From assembly GCF_019968605.1 (NCBI RefSeq), contig NZ_CP082966.1, forward strand, positions 1,289,001-1,353,000: a DNA stretch of 64,000 nucleotides. Direction: 5' to 3'. Both the position numbers and the translations under genes were made by a program. This document shows positions 36,721 through 46,191 of this stretch, piece after piece. Positions within the stretch are counted from its first letter, which is position 1. Each line of letters begins with the position of its first letter. A model generated the notes under the pieces. The model worked only from the letters and a program-made list of their open reading frames with translations, searched no databases and had not been told where the DNA came from. Origin of the DNA: Polaribacter litorisediminis. GTDB lineage: Bacteria > Bacteroidota > Bacteroidia > Flavobacteriales > Flavobacteriaceae.

Positions 36721-36746
36721 TTAAAGAGTAGTATTTTAAAATATAA

Positions 36747-36779
36747 AACCTGATAGTAATCATCTCTATCAGGTTTTTT
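36747..36779 (+). terminator. pfkA-gap terminator
   Basis: AACCTGATAG at 36747-36756 pairs with CTATCAGGTT at 36766-36775, followed by T5-6. A 9-base loop separates the arms. Confidence 0.9.
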
Positions 36780-36963
36780 GTTTTACATCAATTTAAGTTT
36801 ATACTATTGTGAAAATAACCTGAGACAAATTATGAATTCGTTTCGTACTCTTTACGGTAACTTTTCACTAAAATCTACTCGAAAAAGAAATGATATCTTT
36901 ATACAATATTAAGTCTAATACCATGTTAAACCTATAAATAGATATAAGATAGTATTATATAGT

Positions 36964-37347
36964 TTAGTATTTAACGGCAATCATGCTAATTTCTACATTT
37001 ACAAATTTTGGTAAGTTGGCAACTTCTACAGTTTCTCTTGCAGGTGCGTTTTCTTCATTAAAATAGTTTCCATAAATGCTATTAATTTCTGAAAAATTAT
37101 TCATATCAGAAATAAAGATAGATGATTTTACAACATTTTCAAAAGTCATGTCGGCTGCGGCCAAAACTTCTTTCATATTTTCCATTACTTGTTTTGTTTC
37201 TGCTTTAATAGACGCTAAAACGAGTTCTCCAGTTTCTGGATGCAAGGCAATTTGGCCAGAAGTGTATAAAGTATTTCCGCTTAAAATTGCCTGATTATAA
37301 GGACCAATAGGAGCAGGAGCCTTTGAGGTTTTGATTATTTTTTTCAT
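36964..37347 (-). CDS. ridA: RidA-family reactive-intermediate deaminase
   Basis: A 127-residue enzyme that hydrolyses reactive enamine/imine intermediates such as 2-aminoacrylate released by PLP enzymes. The family motifs SKAPAPIGPYNQAI near residues 8-21, LYTSGQIALHPETGEL, and the basic arginine in NAPARETVEVANLPK that binds substrate carboxylate are all present. It lies 94 bases downstream of lptD on the same strand. Confidence 0.93.
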   Translation of the reverse strand: MKKIIKTSKAPAPIGPYNQAILSGNTLYTSGQIALHPETGELVLASIKAETKQVMENMKEVLAAADMTFENVVKSSIFISDMNNFSEINSIYGNYFNEENAPARETVEVANLPKFVNVEISMIAVKY

Positions 37348-37441
37348 GTTTTATTAAATTTTAAATTTCCAAAAGCTTTAACGTTGATAAATTTTAAAGA
37401 ACTATCAACAAATTTATGATAATTGAACCACCAATTAACCA

Positions 37442-40141
37442 TTAAAACAACCTTCTGTCTGGTGGTTTATTTTTATCCCATTTTAAATCTGCCAACGTAG
37501 AAGATTTTACACCAATAAAAAATGTGTAAGAAGAATTTGTACCAAAAGGCACCCAATTAAAGTTGAATTGCCAACTATCTAAATCTCTATTAAAATTAAA
37601 TCTTGAAAATGACAAGGCCCCATTCTTTATATCATAACCAGAAGAGTACCCAACTTTCCATTTGGGTGACAATTCTATATTACCACTAAAGCCTAAAGTA
37701 TGCACACCAATACTACCTGGGTTTAACCCATTTCTAGTATAATTAGCAGAATAAACTAAGTTTAAAGTCCAAGGTATTTTTGCCCTATATAAGTCAGTTT
37801 TCGTGGTTTTGTTATCCGTATTAGATTGATTTTGTCCACCCCTTCTATTGGTAGGGTCTATATTTGCGCCCATAGTATCCGTTGGGTTATTTGCACCATT
37901 TCCGCTTTTATTTTCGTTCTCTTCTTTAGAATCTTTTTTACTTTTATCAAAATCACTGCTAGAAATAGAGTAATTAGCCGTTAAATTGGCGTTGGTTAAT
38001 CTAAAAATATTTGGATTAAATTTATTGATTCTAACAGCATTTCCATTGACATCTATAACTTGGTAGGGATCTAAAGATCCATTTAAATTTAACGCTAATT
38101 TGTCCTTAAATAATCTTGTTCCGGCATTAAAAGAAACATTAGACCATCTTAAACTGTCCCTTGTAATATCGTAAGCACTACTAAAATTTAAATTGTTTAA
38201 AAGTGTAATTTTTTCATCCTCTTCATCACTATCCGGGTCTTTAGGAGCCACTTTTGCTTCTAAAACATTATTTATCGAAATTCCAATAGAATTACTTAAT
38301 CCCGTAGAAGGTGCTCTATATAAACTTTGATCAAAAATTGTATAATTTGCTAGGTTCAAAGGGTTTTCACTTTGTTGTACCTGTCTTATATATTTTGTGC
38401 CAAAATCGGGTCTATAACTATAAGATATTGTTGGTCTTAAAGTATGTCTTATAGCTTTTAGTCTACCTTTTTTAAAGTTAAAGCTTCCGTAGATATTTGT
38501 AGACAAACTAACGCCCATATTATAAGTTCTATAGGTTTTAAGACCCGTTAAAGTATCTGTAACGACTGTATTGGTATCCTCATCATAGTTTTTTTCAATA
38601 TAATTAAAATTCCAGGTTTCTTCGTAATTAGCACTTGGCGATAATGTAAAATATTTAAATGCTTTAATATTTGTATTGGTACCTGTTTTTTGGCGAACAC
38701 CAGATTTTGCCGTTGCAAACATTCTACTGGTCATAAAATCATCATCGGTAGTATTTATTAAATATTGCCCTTGCATATTATAGTTAAAACCTAATTTTTG
38801 AATTGGGTTGTTTTTAACACCTCCTTTACCAGCAAAAGGATAAATTCTATTCATATTTACCGTTAAAGATGGTAATGTCATTGAGATGCTTTGCGTATTT
38901 GTATTTTGTTGATGCGACGCCGTAACAGCCATATTAAAAGGAGTTCCCACAAAGGTTTTACTGTAATTTATAGAGGAATTAAAGGTGTTGTTTTGCGTTT
39001 GAGCAACATTAAATTGGTTTAAAGATTCTCTAAAAAAACGACTACTACCTAAATTTACAGAAGCCGTAAATCTTGAATTAGGACTTGCTTTGGCATCTTG
39101 ACTATGACTCCATCTTACGTTAAAATTATTAGATTTAGAAAAATTATCGAAACCTCGAATACCATTAATAATGTTTTCAAAATTGAAACTAAAATTACCA
39201 TTAAATCGGTAGCGTTTGCTGTAGTTTGAATTTGTTCTTAATCCCCAACTTCCATTAGACCAAGCATCTCCAGTAAGGGTTAAATCTGCATAATCACTTA
39301 ATGCAAAATAATATCCTCCGTTTTGAAAACCAATTCCTCGGTCGCTACTTCCTGTGTCAAAAGCAGGAATTAAAAAACCAGAAACACTTGTTTCTGTCAT
39401 AGGAAAATAGGCAAAAGGCAAAAATAATGGAGTGGGTACATCTGCTAAAACCAAATTACTTAACCCTACAATAATTTTTTTACCGGGCACTAATTTTGCT
39501 TTATCTGTTCTAATATAATAGTCGGGTACTTCTTTTTCGGATGTTGTAAATCGTATTTTTCGAATATAGATTGTAGAGTCATTTACGCGTTTTGTTTTTT
39601 CGCCATAGGTAAACATTTCTCCTTGTTTTGTTTTTAACCCATAAATTAAAGCCCGTTTACTTTTAAAGTTATAAATGATAGAATCTTGCTCTGATTCCTG
39701 TCCTCCTTGTTTAAAAATAGGTTTTTGTGTATATCCTGTGCTATCAACAATTCCCTTTGCAAACAATCTGTTTTTATTGTAGTCAATAATTATGATTCCA
39801 GCTTTTAAATCAATATCCGTATATGTAATATTTGCTTCATTATATAACGTTACCGTTTTGTTTTTAGCGTCTTGAATTGTGTAATCTTTTGCAGTATGAA
39901 CAATAAGATCTTCTAGAGTTTCTTTAGGTTTTATGGAATCTAAAGCGATAGAATCTTTATTTTTTATGAGTAAACTATCTTTTTTAATACTAGGTAAGGA
40001 GTTTTTTTTCTTAAAAAAAGTAGTGTCTTTTTTTACAGCTGGAACAACAATTTTTTCTGTTGATTTAATATCTTGCGAAAACCCAATCTTCACAAAAAAG
40101 ATGCAGCAAAATAAAAGTAAGTATGATAGGTTTGATTGCAA
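37442..40141 (-). CDS. lptD: LPS-assembly protein LptD
   Basis: Outer-membrane barrel of 899 residues that inserts lipopolysaccharide in the outer leaflet. A signal peptide ends near GFSQ. An OstA-like domain at ~90-250 (TLYNEANITYTDIDLKAGII, GIVDSTGYTQKPIF) precedes the LptD barrel, with alternating strands ending in VGYSSGY and FFIGVKSS. A low-complexity insert with Asp/Asn-rich loops (KKDSKEENENKSGNGANNP) lies near 730-770. The frame starts with TTG at 40141; no in-frame ATG is upstream, and the n-region has no lysine, so the start is uncertain. It is divergent from the amidase gene, whose promoter overlaps its start. Confidence 0.9.
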   Translation of the reverse strand: MQSNLSYLLLFCCIFFVKIGFSQDIKSTEKIVVPAVKKDTTFFKKKNSLPSIKKDSLLIKNKDSIALDSIKPKETLEDLIVHTAKDYTIQDAKNKTVTLYNEANITYTDIDLKAGIIIIDYNKNRLFAKGIVDSTGYTQKPIFKQGGQESEQDSIIYNFKSKRALIYGLKTKQGEMFTYGEKTKRVNDSTIYIRKIRFTTSEKEVPDYYIRTDKAKLVPGKKIIVGLSNLVLADVPTPLFLPFAYFPMTETSVSGFLIPAFDTGSSDRGIGFQNGGYYFALSDYADLTLTGDAWSNGSWGLRTNSNYSKRYRFNGNFSFNFENIINGIRGFDNFSKSNNFNVRWSHSQDAKASPNSRFTASVNLGSSRFFRESLNQFNVAQTQNNTFNSSINYSKTFVGTPFNMAVTASHQQNTNTQSISMTLPSLTVNMNRIYPFAGKGGVKNNPIQKLGFNYNMQGQYLINTTDDDFMTSRMFATAKSGVRQKTGTNTNIKAFKYFTLSPSANYEETWNFNYIEKNYDEDTNTVVTDTLTGLKTYRTYNMGVSLSTNIYGSFNFKKGRLKAIRHTLRPTISYSYRPDFGTKYIRQVQQSENPLNLANYTIFDQSLYRAPSTGLSNSIGISINNVLEAKVAPKDPDSDEEDEKITLLNNLNFSSAYDITRDSLRWSNVSFNAGTRLFKDKLALNLNGSLDPYQVIDVNGNAVRINKFNPNIFRLTNANLTANYSISSSDFDKSKKDSKEENENKSGNGANNPTDTMGANIDPTNRRGGQNQSNTDNKTTKTDLYRAKIPWTLNLVYSANYTRNGLNPGSIGVHTLGFSGNIELSPKWKVGYSSGYDIKNGALSFSRFNFNRDLDSWQFNFNWVPFGTNSSYTFFIGVKSSTLADLKWDKNKPPDRRLF

Positions 40142-40161
40142 TGCTATAAATGCTATTTTTG
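40131..40161 (+). promoter_or_regulatory. Amidase operon promoter
   Basis: TTTG at 40131-40134, a 19-base spacer, then TATTTTTG at 40154-40161. It lies across the lptD start on the other strand, so the two transcripts overlap at their 5' ends. Confidence 0.6.
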
Positions 40162-40233
40162 TAAGTGAGTAAAAGTATGGCTCAATATTTGAAACTCAAA
40201 ATTAATGATGCCAAAATTAGTTAAATTTTATTG

Positions 40234-41358
40234 ATGAATTTTCTACAAAACAACAAATTTAATACTAAACTAAAAAATGTATTTTTTTTAGTGTTTTCGA
40301 TGTTTCTTTTATGCTCTTGTTTTACCACATTTGCTCAAAAAAAATATACCATTGTGCTAGATGCCGGCCATGGAGGCAAAGATCCAGGGAATCTAGGAAA
40401 CGGTTATAAAGAAAAAGATATTGTTCTAAAAGTTGCTTTAATCGTTGGTGAAAGTTTATCAAAGAATAAAGATGTTAGAGTAATTTATACAAGAAAAGGA
40501 GATACATATCCAGATCTATGGAAAAGAGGTGAAATTGCAAATACAGCACAAGCAGATTTATTTGTCTCTATTCATTGTGATTCGCATACTTCTAATGCCT
40601 ACGGCGCAGGAACTTTTGTTTTGGGTTTACGAGGAAACAAAAAGAATTTAGAAATTGCAAAAAGAGAAAACGCATCAATTCTACTATACGAAGATAATTA
40701 TAAGGAAAAATATAAAGGTTTTGATCCAAATTCAGCAGAGTCCGTTATTGGTTTGTCTCTTTTACAAGAAGAAAATCTAGATAAAAGTTTAGAGATTGCA
40801 AGCTTAATTCAGAATAATTTTACCTTTAAATTAAAAAGAAATAATAGAAAGGTAAAACAAGATAATTTTCAAGTGCTAAGAGAAACGATTATGCCAAGTG
40901 TTTTGGTAGAGTTGGGGTTTTTAACTAATAAAACCGAGGGTCGTTACTTAAATTCTAAAAAGGGGCAACAACAAATGGGAAAATCAATTGCAGATGCCAT
41001 TACCAATTACATTGGCAATTTAAAAATGAATACAGTAGTTGAAGAAGTAGTTCAGAATACTGAAATTGATGCTGAAAGTACTCCTGATATTGCACAAAAA
41101 GAAGTGGAGTTTAAAGTGCAGATAGCTTCGGGTAAAAATAAAATTCCAACAAAATCGTATAATTTTAAAGGATTGAAAAATATCCAAAGAGTAAAACTAG
41201 GGAGCTATCACAAATATTATTACGGAGTTTCTTCCTCTTATCAAGAGGTGCAAAAGTCTCTATTAATCGCTAAAGAAAAGGGCTATAAAACAGCATTTAT
41301 AGTTGCATTTAAAAATGGCGAAAAAGTATCTGTAAAAGAAGTTAATAAAATGCCTTAA
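40234..41358 (+). CDS. N-acetylmuramoyl-L-alanine amidase with C-terminal SPOR-like domain
   Basis: Periplasmic zinc amidase that removes the stem peptide from peptidoglycan during division. After a signal peptide ending near FAQ (residues 1-33), the Amidase_3 domain runs ~36-260: IVLDAGHGGKDPGN and later VSIHCDSHTS carry zinc histidines, and PSVLVELGFLTNK supplies the catalytic Glu. A C-terminal SPOR-like domain at 285-374 (FKVQIASGKNKIPTKSYNFK, VKLGSYHKYYYGV) would bind denuded glycan at the septum. I start at ATG 40234, one codon after the TTG at 40231. It leads the operon with the MCE and Fe-S genes. Confidence 0.93.
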   Translation: MNFLQNNKFNTKLKNVFFLVFSMFLLCSCFTTFAQKKYTIVLDAGHGGKDPGNLGNGYKEKDIVLKVALIVGESLSKNKDVRVIYTRKGDTYPDLWKRGEIANTAQADLFVSIHCDSHTSNAYGAGTFVLGLRGNKKNLEIAKRENASILLYEDNYKEKYKGFDPNSAESVIGLSLLQEENLDKSLEIASLIQNNFTFKLKRNNRKVKQDNFQVLRETIMPSVLVELGFLTNKTEGRYLNSKKGQQQMGKSIADAITNYIGNLKMNTVVEEVVQNTEIDAESTPDIAQKEVEFKVQIASGKNKIPTKSYNFKGLKNIQRVKLGSYHKYYYGVSSSYQEVQKSLLIAKEKGYKTAFIVAFKNGEKVSVKEVNKMP

Positions 41359-41412
41359 TTTTGGCAGTTGCAACCAAATATTATTAGTAATTTTGTTGCT
41401 AAATGTCTATGT

Positions 41413-42366
41413 ATGTCTAAAGAATTAAAAACAGGAATTATAGTAATCATCGTCATTGTTGCTTTTATATGGGGCTTTAACTTTTTAAAAGGGCATGATT
41501 TATTAGATGGTGAAGCTCGTTATTTTAAAGTTGAATATTCTAAAATAGGAGGTTTAAATAAAGCAAGTTCTGTAACCCTAAACGGTTTAAAAGTTGGCAA
41601 GGTTAACGAAATTACATTTAATGAAACGCCCGAAAAAAGAGGTCATTTAATTGTTCGTTTTTCGGTAGAGAATGATTTCGAATTCTCTAAAAAAAGTATT
41701 GTTAAAATATATTCACCGAACCCAATATCAGGTTCAAGTTTGGCAATTATACCCAATTATGAAGGTGAAATGGCTGTTTCAGGAGACACGTTAGAGGGGG
41801 AAATGGAAGAGAATTTATTTACTTCTATAGGAGAGCGTTTAGATCCGCTGCAAGAAAAATTGGAGAAAATTATGGTAAGTGCCGACACTTTATTTGGTGG
41901 TGTCAATAAAATTTTGAATCAAAATACCATCAATAACGTAAATAATTCTGTAAAAGATATTGCACTAATTCTTCAAGATTTTAAAAAAACCATTAAATCA
42001 GTAAACAGCTTGGTCATTGAAAATAAAGAAAGTTTAAAAGCTACGCTTGACAATACTAAGAATATGTCAGATAATTTTAGTAAAGTATCAGATAGTTTAG
42101 CCAGTATTAATATCAAACAAATTCTTTCAAAAGCTGAAAGTGCAGTAGATAATTTTAATCAATTATCAATGAAATTGAATTCAGATGAAGGTTCTATTGG
42201 TAAGTTAATTAATGACGAAAAGTTGTACGATAATATTGAAGCTGCTACCAAAGAATTAGAAGAATTATTAAGAGATTTAAAACTAAACCCTAAAAGATAT
42301 GTTCATTTTTCACTATTTGGTAAAAAACAAAAAACGTTTACAGCTAGCGAAAAGGAAGATAAATAA
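41413..42366 (+). CDS. MlaD/MCE-family lipid-transport protein
   Basis: The protein has one N-terminal membrane helix (TGIIVIIVIVAFIWGFNFLK) and an MCE domain at ~35-125 (YFKVEYSKIGGLNKASSVTL and KVNEITFNE). A long alpha-helical tail with coiled-coil character follows (residues ~150-290). MCE proteins form a hexameric tunnel that moves phospholipid between membranes. No partner ABC genes (mlaE/mlaF) are nearby. The start is ATG 41413, since the longer frame begins at a TTG. It lies 29 bases before the Fe-S gene. Confidence 0.9.
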   Translation: MSKELKTGIIVIIVIVAFIWGFNFLKGHDLLDGEARYFKVEYSKIGGLNKASSVTLNGLKVGKVNEITFNETPEKRGHLIVRFSVENDFEFSKKSIVKIYSPNPISGSSLAIIPNYEGEMAVSGDTLEGEMEENLFTSIGERLDPLQEKLEKIMVSADTLFGGVNKILNQNTINNVNNSVKDIALILQDFKKTIKSVNSLVIENKESLKATLDNTKNMSDNFSKVSDSLASINIKQILSKAESAVDNFNQLSMKLNSDEGSIGKLINDEKLYDNIEAATKELEELLRDLKLNPKRYVHFSLFGKKQKTFTASEKEDK

Positions 42367-42395
42367 TTCAATAATTAGTAGTTTAAATAATTAAT

Positions 42396-43712
42396 ATGCA
42401 ATACTTACCCAATATACTTTTTGCGCTAGCTCTTATTTTTGGTATTGGTTTTTTTGTGATGAATATCAGAAAATTATCAAGAAACATCAAATTAGGAAAA
42501 GATGTAAATAGAACCGATAAAAAACCTGAGCGTTTAAAAAATATGATAATGATTGCTCTTGGGCAATCTAAAATGGTAAAAAGACCTTTTTCTGGGCTTT
42601 TACATGTCATTGTTTATGTTGGTTTTGTAATTATCAATATAGAAGTTTTAGAAATTATTATTGATGGTTTAGCCGGAACTCACAGAATTTTTCAAGGTAT
42701 AATTAATGAACGCGTCTACGCTTTTTTAATCGGAACTTTTGAGGTTTTTGCAGCATTGGTATTTATTGCCGTTATTTTATTTTGGACAAGAAGAAATGTG
42801 GCAAATATTAAGCGCTTTATGAGTTCAGAAATGAAAGGTTGGCCAAAAAATGACGCCAATTATATCATTTATTTTGAAATGATTTTAATGACTTTGTTTT
42901 TGGTGATGAATGCCACCGATATTGATTTTCAAAAAGCAGGAATAGGAAACCCTATAAGTCAATTTATTGCCCCTTTATTTAATAGTTTTTCTCCAGATAC
43001 TTTACATATAATAGAAAGAACCGCTTGGTGGATTCATATTTTGGGAATCTTAACCTTCTTAAATTACTTGTTTTACTCAAAACACTTGCACATTTTATTA
43101 GCATTTCCGAATACATATTTTGCCAATTTAAATCCTAAAGGGCAATTCAATAATTTAGAATCAGTGACCAACGAAGTTAAATTAATGATGGATCCAGATG
43201 CAGATCCATATGCTATGCCTGCTGAAGGAGCGGAAGAAGTGGTTCCAGAAAAATTTGGCGCATCTGATGTTGCAGATTTAAATTGGGTGCAATTATTAAA
43301 TGCTTATACCTGCACAGAATGTGGTAGATGTACATCTGCTTGTCCTGCAAATTTAACAGGTAAAAAACTTTCTCCTCGTAAAATTATGATGGACACTAGA
43401 GATCGTTTAGAGGAAGTGGGTAGAAATATCGATGCGAATAAAGGTACTTTTGTAGATGATGGAAAGCAATTATTAAACGATTATATTTCTCCAGAAGAAT
43501 TATGGGCTTGTACAAGTTGTAATGCCTGTGTAGAAGAATGTCCCGTAAACATAGATCCATTGTCAATAATTATAGATATGAGAAGGTATTTAGTCATGGA
43601 AGAAAGTGCTGCACCACAAGAATTAAATATGATGATGAACAATATAGAGAACAATGGTGCACCTTGGCCTTATAACCAACAAGATAGATTAAATTGGGCT
43701 CAAGAGGAATAA
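42396..43712 (+). CDS. Iron-sulfur oxidoreductase, membrane subunit with 4Fe-4S dicluster
   Basis: The 438-residue subunit has about five membrane helices in its first 270 residues and a C-terminal dicluster domain. The clusters are CTECGRCTSACPANLTGKK and CTSCNACVEECPVN, each with the four-cysteine C-x2-C-x2-C-x3-C-P pattern. This resembles the HdrC/DsrK-like electron-transfer subunits fused to a NarI-like membrane part. The partner CCG-domain subunit is encoded at 44501-45280, after a decayed gene. The electron donor and acceptor are unknown. Confidence 0.9.
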   Translation: MQYLPNILFALALIFGIGFFVMNIRKLSRNIKLGKDVNRTDKKPERLKNMIMIALGQSKMVKRPFSGLLHVIVYVGFVIINIEVLEIIIDGLAGTHRIFQGIINERVYAFLIGTFEVFAALVFIAVILFWTRRNVANIKRFMSSEMKGWPKNDANYIIYFEMILMTLFLVMNATDIDFQKAGIGNPISQFIAPLFNSFSPDTLHIIERTAWWIHILGILTFLNYLFYSKHLHILLAFPNTYFANLNPKGQFNNLESVTNEVKLMMDPDADPYAMPAEGAEEVVPEKFGASDVADLNWVQLLNAYTCTECGRCTSACPANLTGKKLSPRKIMMDTRDRLEEVGRNIDANKGTFVDDGKQLLNDYISPEELWACTSCNACVEECPVNIDPLSIIIDMRRYLVMEESAAPQELNMMMNNIENNGAPWPYNQQDRLNWAQEE

Positions 43713-43783
43713 TTATTTGAATACGTATATGATTAGGAATAAAGATTTTAAAAAATTTTAGATTTCAATATTTAAATAAAACT

Positions 43784-44474
43784 GAATTATTTACGTATTT
43801 AATTTACGCTTTTGAAGAAATTATTTTAGTTGTAATCAGAATTCTAGTAGCTGTTTATATGAAGAATGAAAATGAAGCATGAAAACAGTAAAATGAATTA
43901 AAAAACGTTTTTAAAATCATTAAAAGTGATTTAAAAAACGAAATAACAGAAGCCAATTTTCTTTTATCAACAGAAAGAAAAAAGAAAAAATTTTATAATC
44001 GTTTTTGATATAAATTTATCTGTAAATGATTAGAAAGAAAAATAGAAGTTAAGGAAATTAATATTTGGTTATGATGAAATATCTTTTAATAAGAGAGGTT
44101 TTAAATTATTAAATGAATTTAAAGATATTGATAACTCGAATGATAGCTTGTTTATAAAAATCATCGAAATTTATACACACAGAATTGAAGAAGTTCTTGC
44201 AGATGATGAATTAAGAGATTTAGAATGTAAACAAAACTATAATTTTTGGAAAAAGTAAGATTGATGGCTGGCATTTGATTCAGACTCAAAAGATAACAAG
44301 GATTTTAGCTCTGATAAATTTATTGATTACGCTTTAAACAGTTAAAATTATAGAAATAGAGTAAGGTCTTGGCATTTTATAAATACAAAAGTATTTATAC
44401 CTGAAATAACCAGGTTTATAAAAGAAGCAGAAGAAGTAGTTTTCTCAATAGGGCACAAACAATTAAACGAATAA
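43784..44474 (+). pseudogene. Decayed gene between the two Fe-S subunits
   Basis: The plus strand between the Fe-S genes reads as broken coding sequence. A piece at 43784-43882 (ELFTYLIYAFEEIILVVIRI), another at 43892-44008 in a different frame (IIKSDLKNEITEANFLLSTE), and a long frame at 44046-44474 with stops only at 44256, 44262 and 44343 (GFKLLNEFKDIDNSNDSLFI, then DFSSDKFIDYALNS, then VFIPEITRFIKEAEEVVF). Together they span about 230 codons. Several frameshifts and stops show it is not functional. I do not recognise the parent family. Confidence 0.8.
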
Positions 44475-44500
44475 ACGTTTCAACACTAAAATAATACCAC

Positions 44501-45280
44501 ATGAACGTACCAACAATGGCAGATATGATGGCTCAAGGTAAGCAACCAGAAGTGTTGTTTTGGGTAGGCGCAGCCGGAAGTTATGATGATAGAGCAAAAA
44601 AAATATCAAGAGCATTTGTAAAAATTTTACAGCAAGCGAATGTAGATTTTGCAGTTTTAGGTGTAGAAGAGTCCTCTACAGGTGATGCAGCAAAAAGAGC
44701 GGGAAATGAATTTTTGTTTCAAATGCAGGCCATGATGAATATTGAGGTTTTAAACGGATATGAAGTAAAAAAAATTGTTACTTGTGATCCTCATTCGTTT
44801 AATACCCTCAAAAATGAATATCCTTCTTTAGGCGGAAAATACGAGGTGTATCATCACACTCAATTTATACAAAATTTAATTAAAGAAGGACGTTTACAAA
44901 TAGATAATACTGTTTTAAAAGGAAAAAGAGTTACCTTTCATGATCCTTGTTACTTGGGTAGAGCCAATGAAGTATATGAATCTCCAAGAGATTTAATTAA
45001 AAGGATGGGCGTTAATTTAACAGAAATGAAACGACATAAATCAACAGCTTTGTGCTGTGGAGCAGGTGGGGCGCAAATGTTTAAAGATGCCGAAAAAGGG
45101 GATAAGGAAGTAAATATTTTAAGAACAGAAGATGCCCTTGAAACAAAACCACAAATTATAGCAACAGGTTGTCCCTATTGTAATACAATGATGACCGACG
45201 GAATTAAATTTAAAGAAAAAGAAACCGAAGTTGTTGTAAAAGATATTGCAGAATTAATTGCGGAAGCTAATAAACTTTAA
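44501..45280 (+). CDS. CCG-domain iron-sulfur oxidoreductase subunit (HdrB-like)
   Basis: A 259-residue protein with two cysteine-rich CCG-type motifs: FHDPCYLGRANEVYESPRD with ALCCGAGGAQMF, and the C-terminal ATGCPYCNTMMTDG. Such subunits bind an unusual Fe-S site and exchange electrons with heterodisulfide, lactate or quinone partners (HdrB, LldE, GlpC-type). It pairs with the membrane subunit at 42396-43712; in relatives the two are next to each other. The downstream SPOR lipoprotein follows by three bases. Confidence 0.92.
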   Translation: MNVPTMADMMAQGKQPEVLFWVGAAGSYDDRAKKISRAFVKILQQANVDFAVLGVEESSTGDAAKRAGNEFLFQMQAMMNIEVLNGYEVKKIVTCDPHSFNTLKNEYPSLGGKYEVYHHTQFIQNLIKEGRLQIDNTVLKGKRVTFHDPCYLGRANEVYESPRDLIKRMGVNLTEMKRHKSTALCCGAGGAQMFKDAEKGDKEVNILRTEDALETKPQIIATGCPYCNTMMTDGIKFKEKETEVVVKDIAELIAEANKL

Positions 45281-45283
45281 CAA

Positions 45284-45673
45284 ATGAAAAATATAACCAC
45301 TTTGCTTCTTTTTTTAGTACTTGTTTTTTCTTGTACAAAAAAAGAAACTAAACCAGAAAATAAAGAATTCTTAGAACCCGTTGTAAAAGATACAATTCTA
45401 CAAGTAGATGATGAAAACCCAGAGGAAATTTCATCGCTTATTTTTACAGTTCAGATTGCTGCATTAAGAAAAGACAATGAACCATTATCAAATATTTCTG
45501 ATGTAAGCTTGTATCAAGAAGATTCATTAACAAAATATAGATTAGGTACTTTTGAAACTTACAAAGAAGCTAGAGCATACAGACTAAAAATTTTGAATAC
45601 TTATAAAGGTGCCTTTGTACAGGCTTTAAAGAATAACGCTCCTATTTCTATCACAGAAGCTTTACAGCAATAG
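45284..45673 (+). CDS. SPOR-like lipoprotein
   Basis: Predicted lipoprotein of 129 residues with lipobox VFSC (Cys17). The region ~50-120 resembles a SPOR fold: FTVQIAALRKDNEPL, LTKYRLGTFETYKEARAYRL, YKGAFVQALKNN. Such domains bind glycan strands lacking stem peptides, consistent with an upstream amidase of the same operon. It sits between the CCG subunit and the first PH protein. Confidence 0.8.
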   Translation: MKNITTLLLFLVLVFSCTKKETKPENKEFLEPVVKDTILQVDDENPEEISSLIFTVQIAALRKDNEPLSNISDVSLYQEDSLTKYRLGTFETYKEARAYRLKILNTYKGAFVQALKNNAPISITEALQQ

Positions 45674-45678
45674 TTTTT

Positions 45679-46191
45679 ATGACGGATACTTTTCAAAATA
45701 ATGTGGTAAATGATTTTCCAGATATTGTAGAAGTGGAATTTGAAAATATTGATAAAAACTATTTAAAAGTAATTTATATTAATTTTCTATTGGTTTTTAT
45801 TCCCTTTTTAGTAGGTATAATTGTATTGCATCAATTGGTTTTTCCGGAGAAAATTAATGAGTTTATAGTTCCTATTTATATTGTTTTTTTTGTTCTTTTC
45901 GGATTTATTTTAGCATACTTAGTCGCAAGTTTTACAAAAAGAAAATATGTTTTAAGAGAAAAAGATATTTCTTATAAATGTGGCTTGTTTGTAAAGACTT
46001 TAACCACAGTTCCGTTTTCTAGAATACAACATGTAGAAACTGATGAAAAACCAATTTCAAGAATTTTTGGTTTGTCTTCTTTAAGTGTTTTTACGGCCGG
46101 AGATAGTAGTGACGATTTAGTGATTAAAGGAATTACCAAACAAAAAGCATTACAAATAAAAGAATTTATTACCACAGAAATAAATGAATAA
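45679..46191 (+). CDS. PH-domain membrane protein (YdbS-like)
   Basis: A 170-residue protein with two membrane helices (residues ~28-50, 60-85) and one bacterial PH domain, bPH2 (YVLREKDISYKCGLFVKTLT, VPFSRIQHVETDEKPISRIFG, LSVFTAGDSS). The downstream YdbT-like gene overlaps it by eight bases, as in the ydbS-ydbT pair of other bacteria. Role unknown; PH pairs are linked to envelope processes. Confidence 0.85.
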   Translation: MTDTFQNNVVNDFPDIVEVEFENIDKNYLKVIYINFLLVFIPFLVGIIVLHQLVFPEKINEFIVPIYIVFFVLFGFILAYLVASFTKRKYVLREKDISYKCGLFVKTLTTVPFSRIQHVETDEKPISRIFGLSSLSVFTAGDSSDDLVIKGITKQKALQIKEFITTEINE

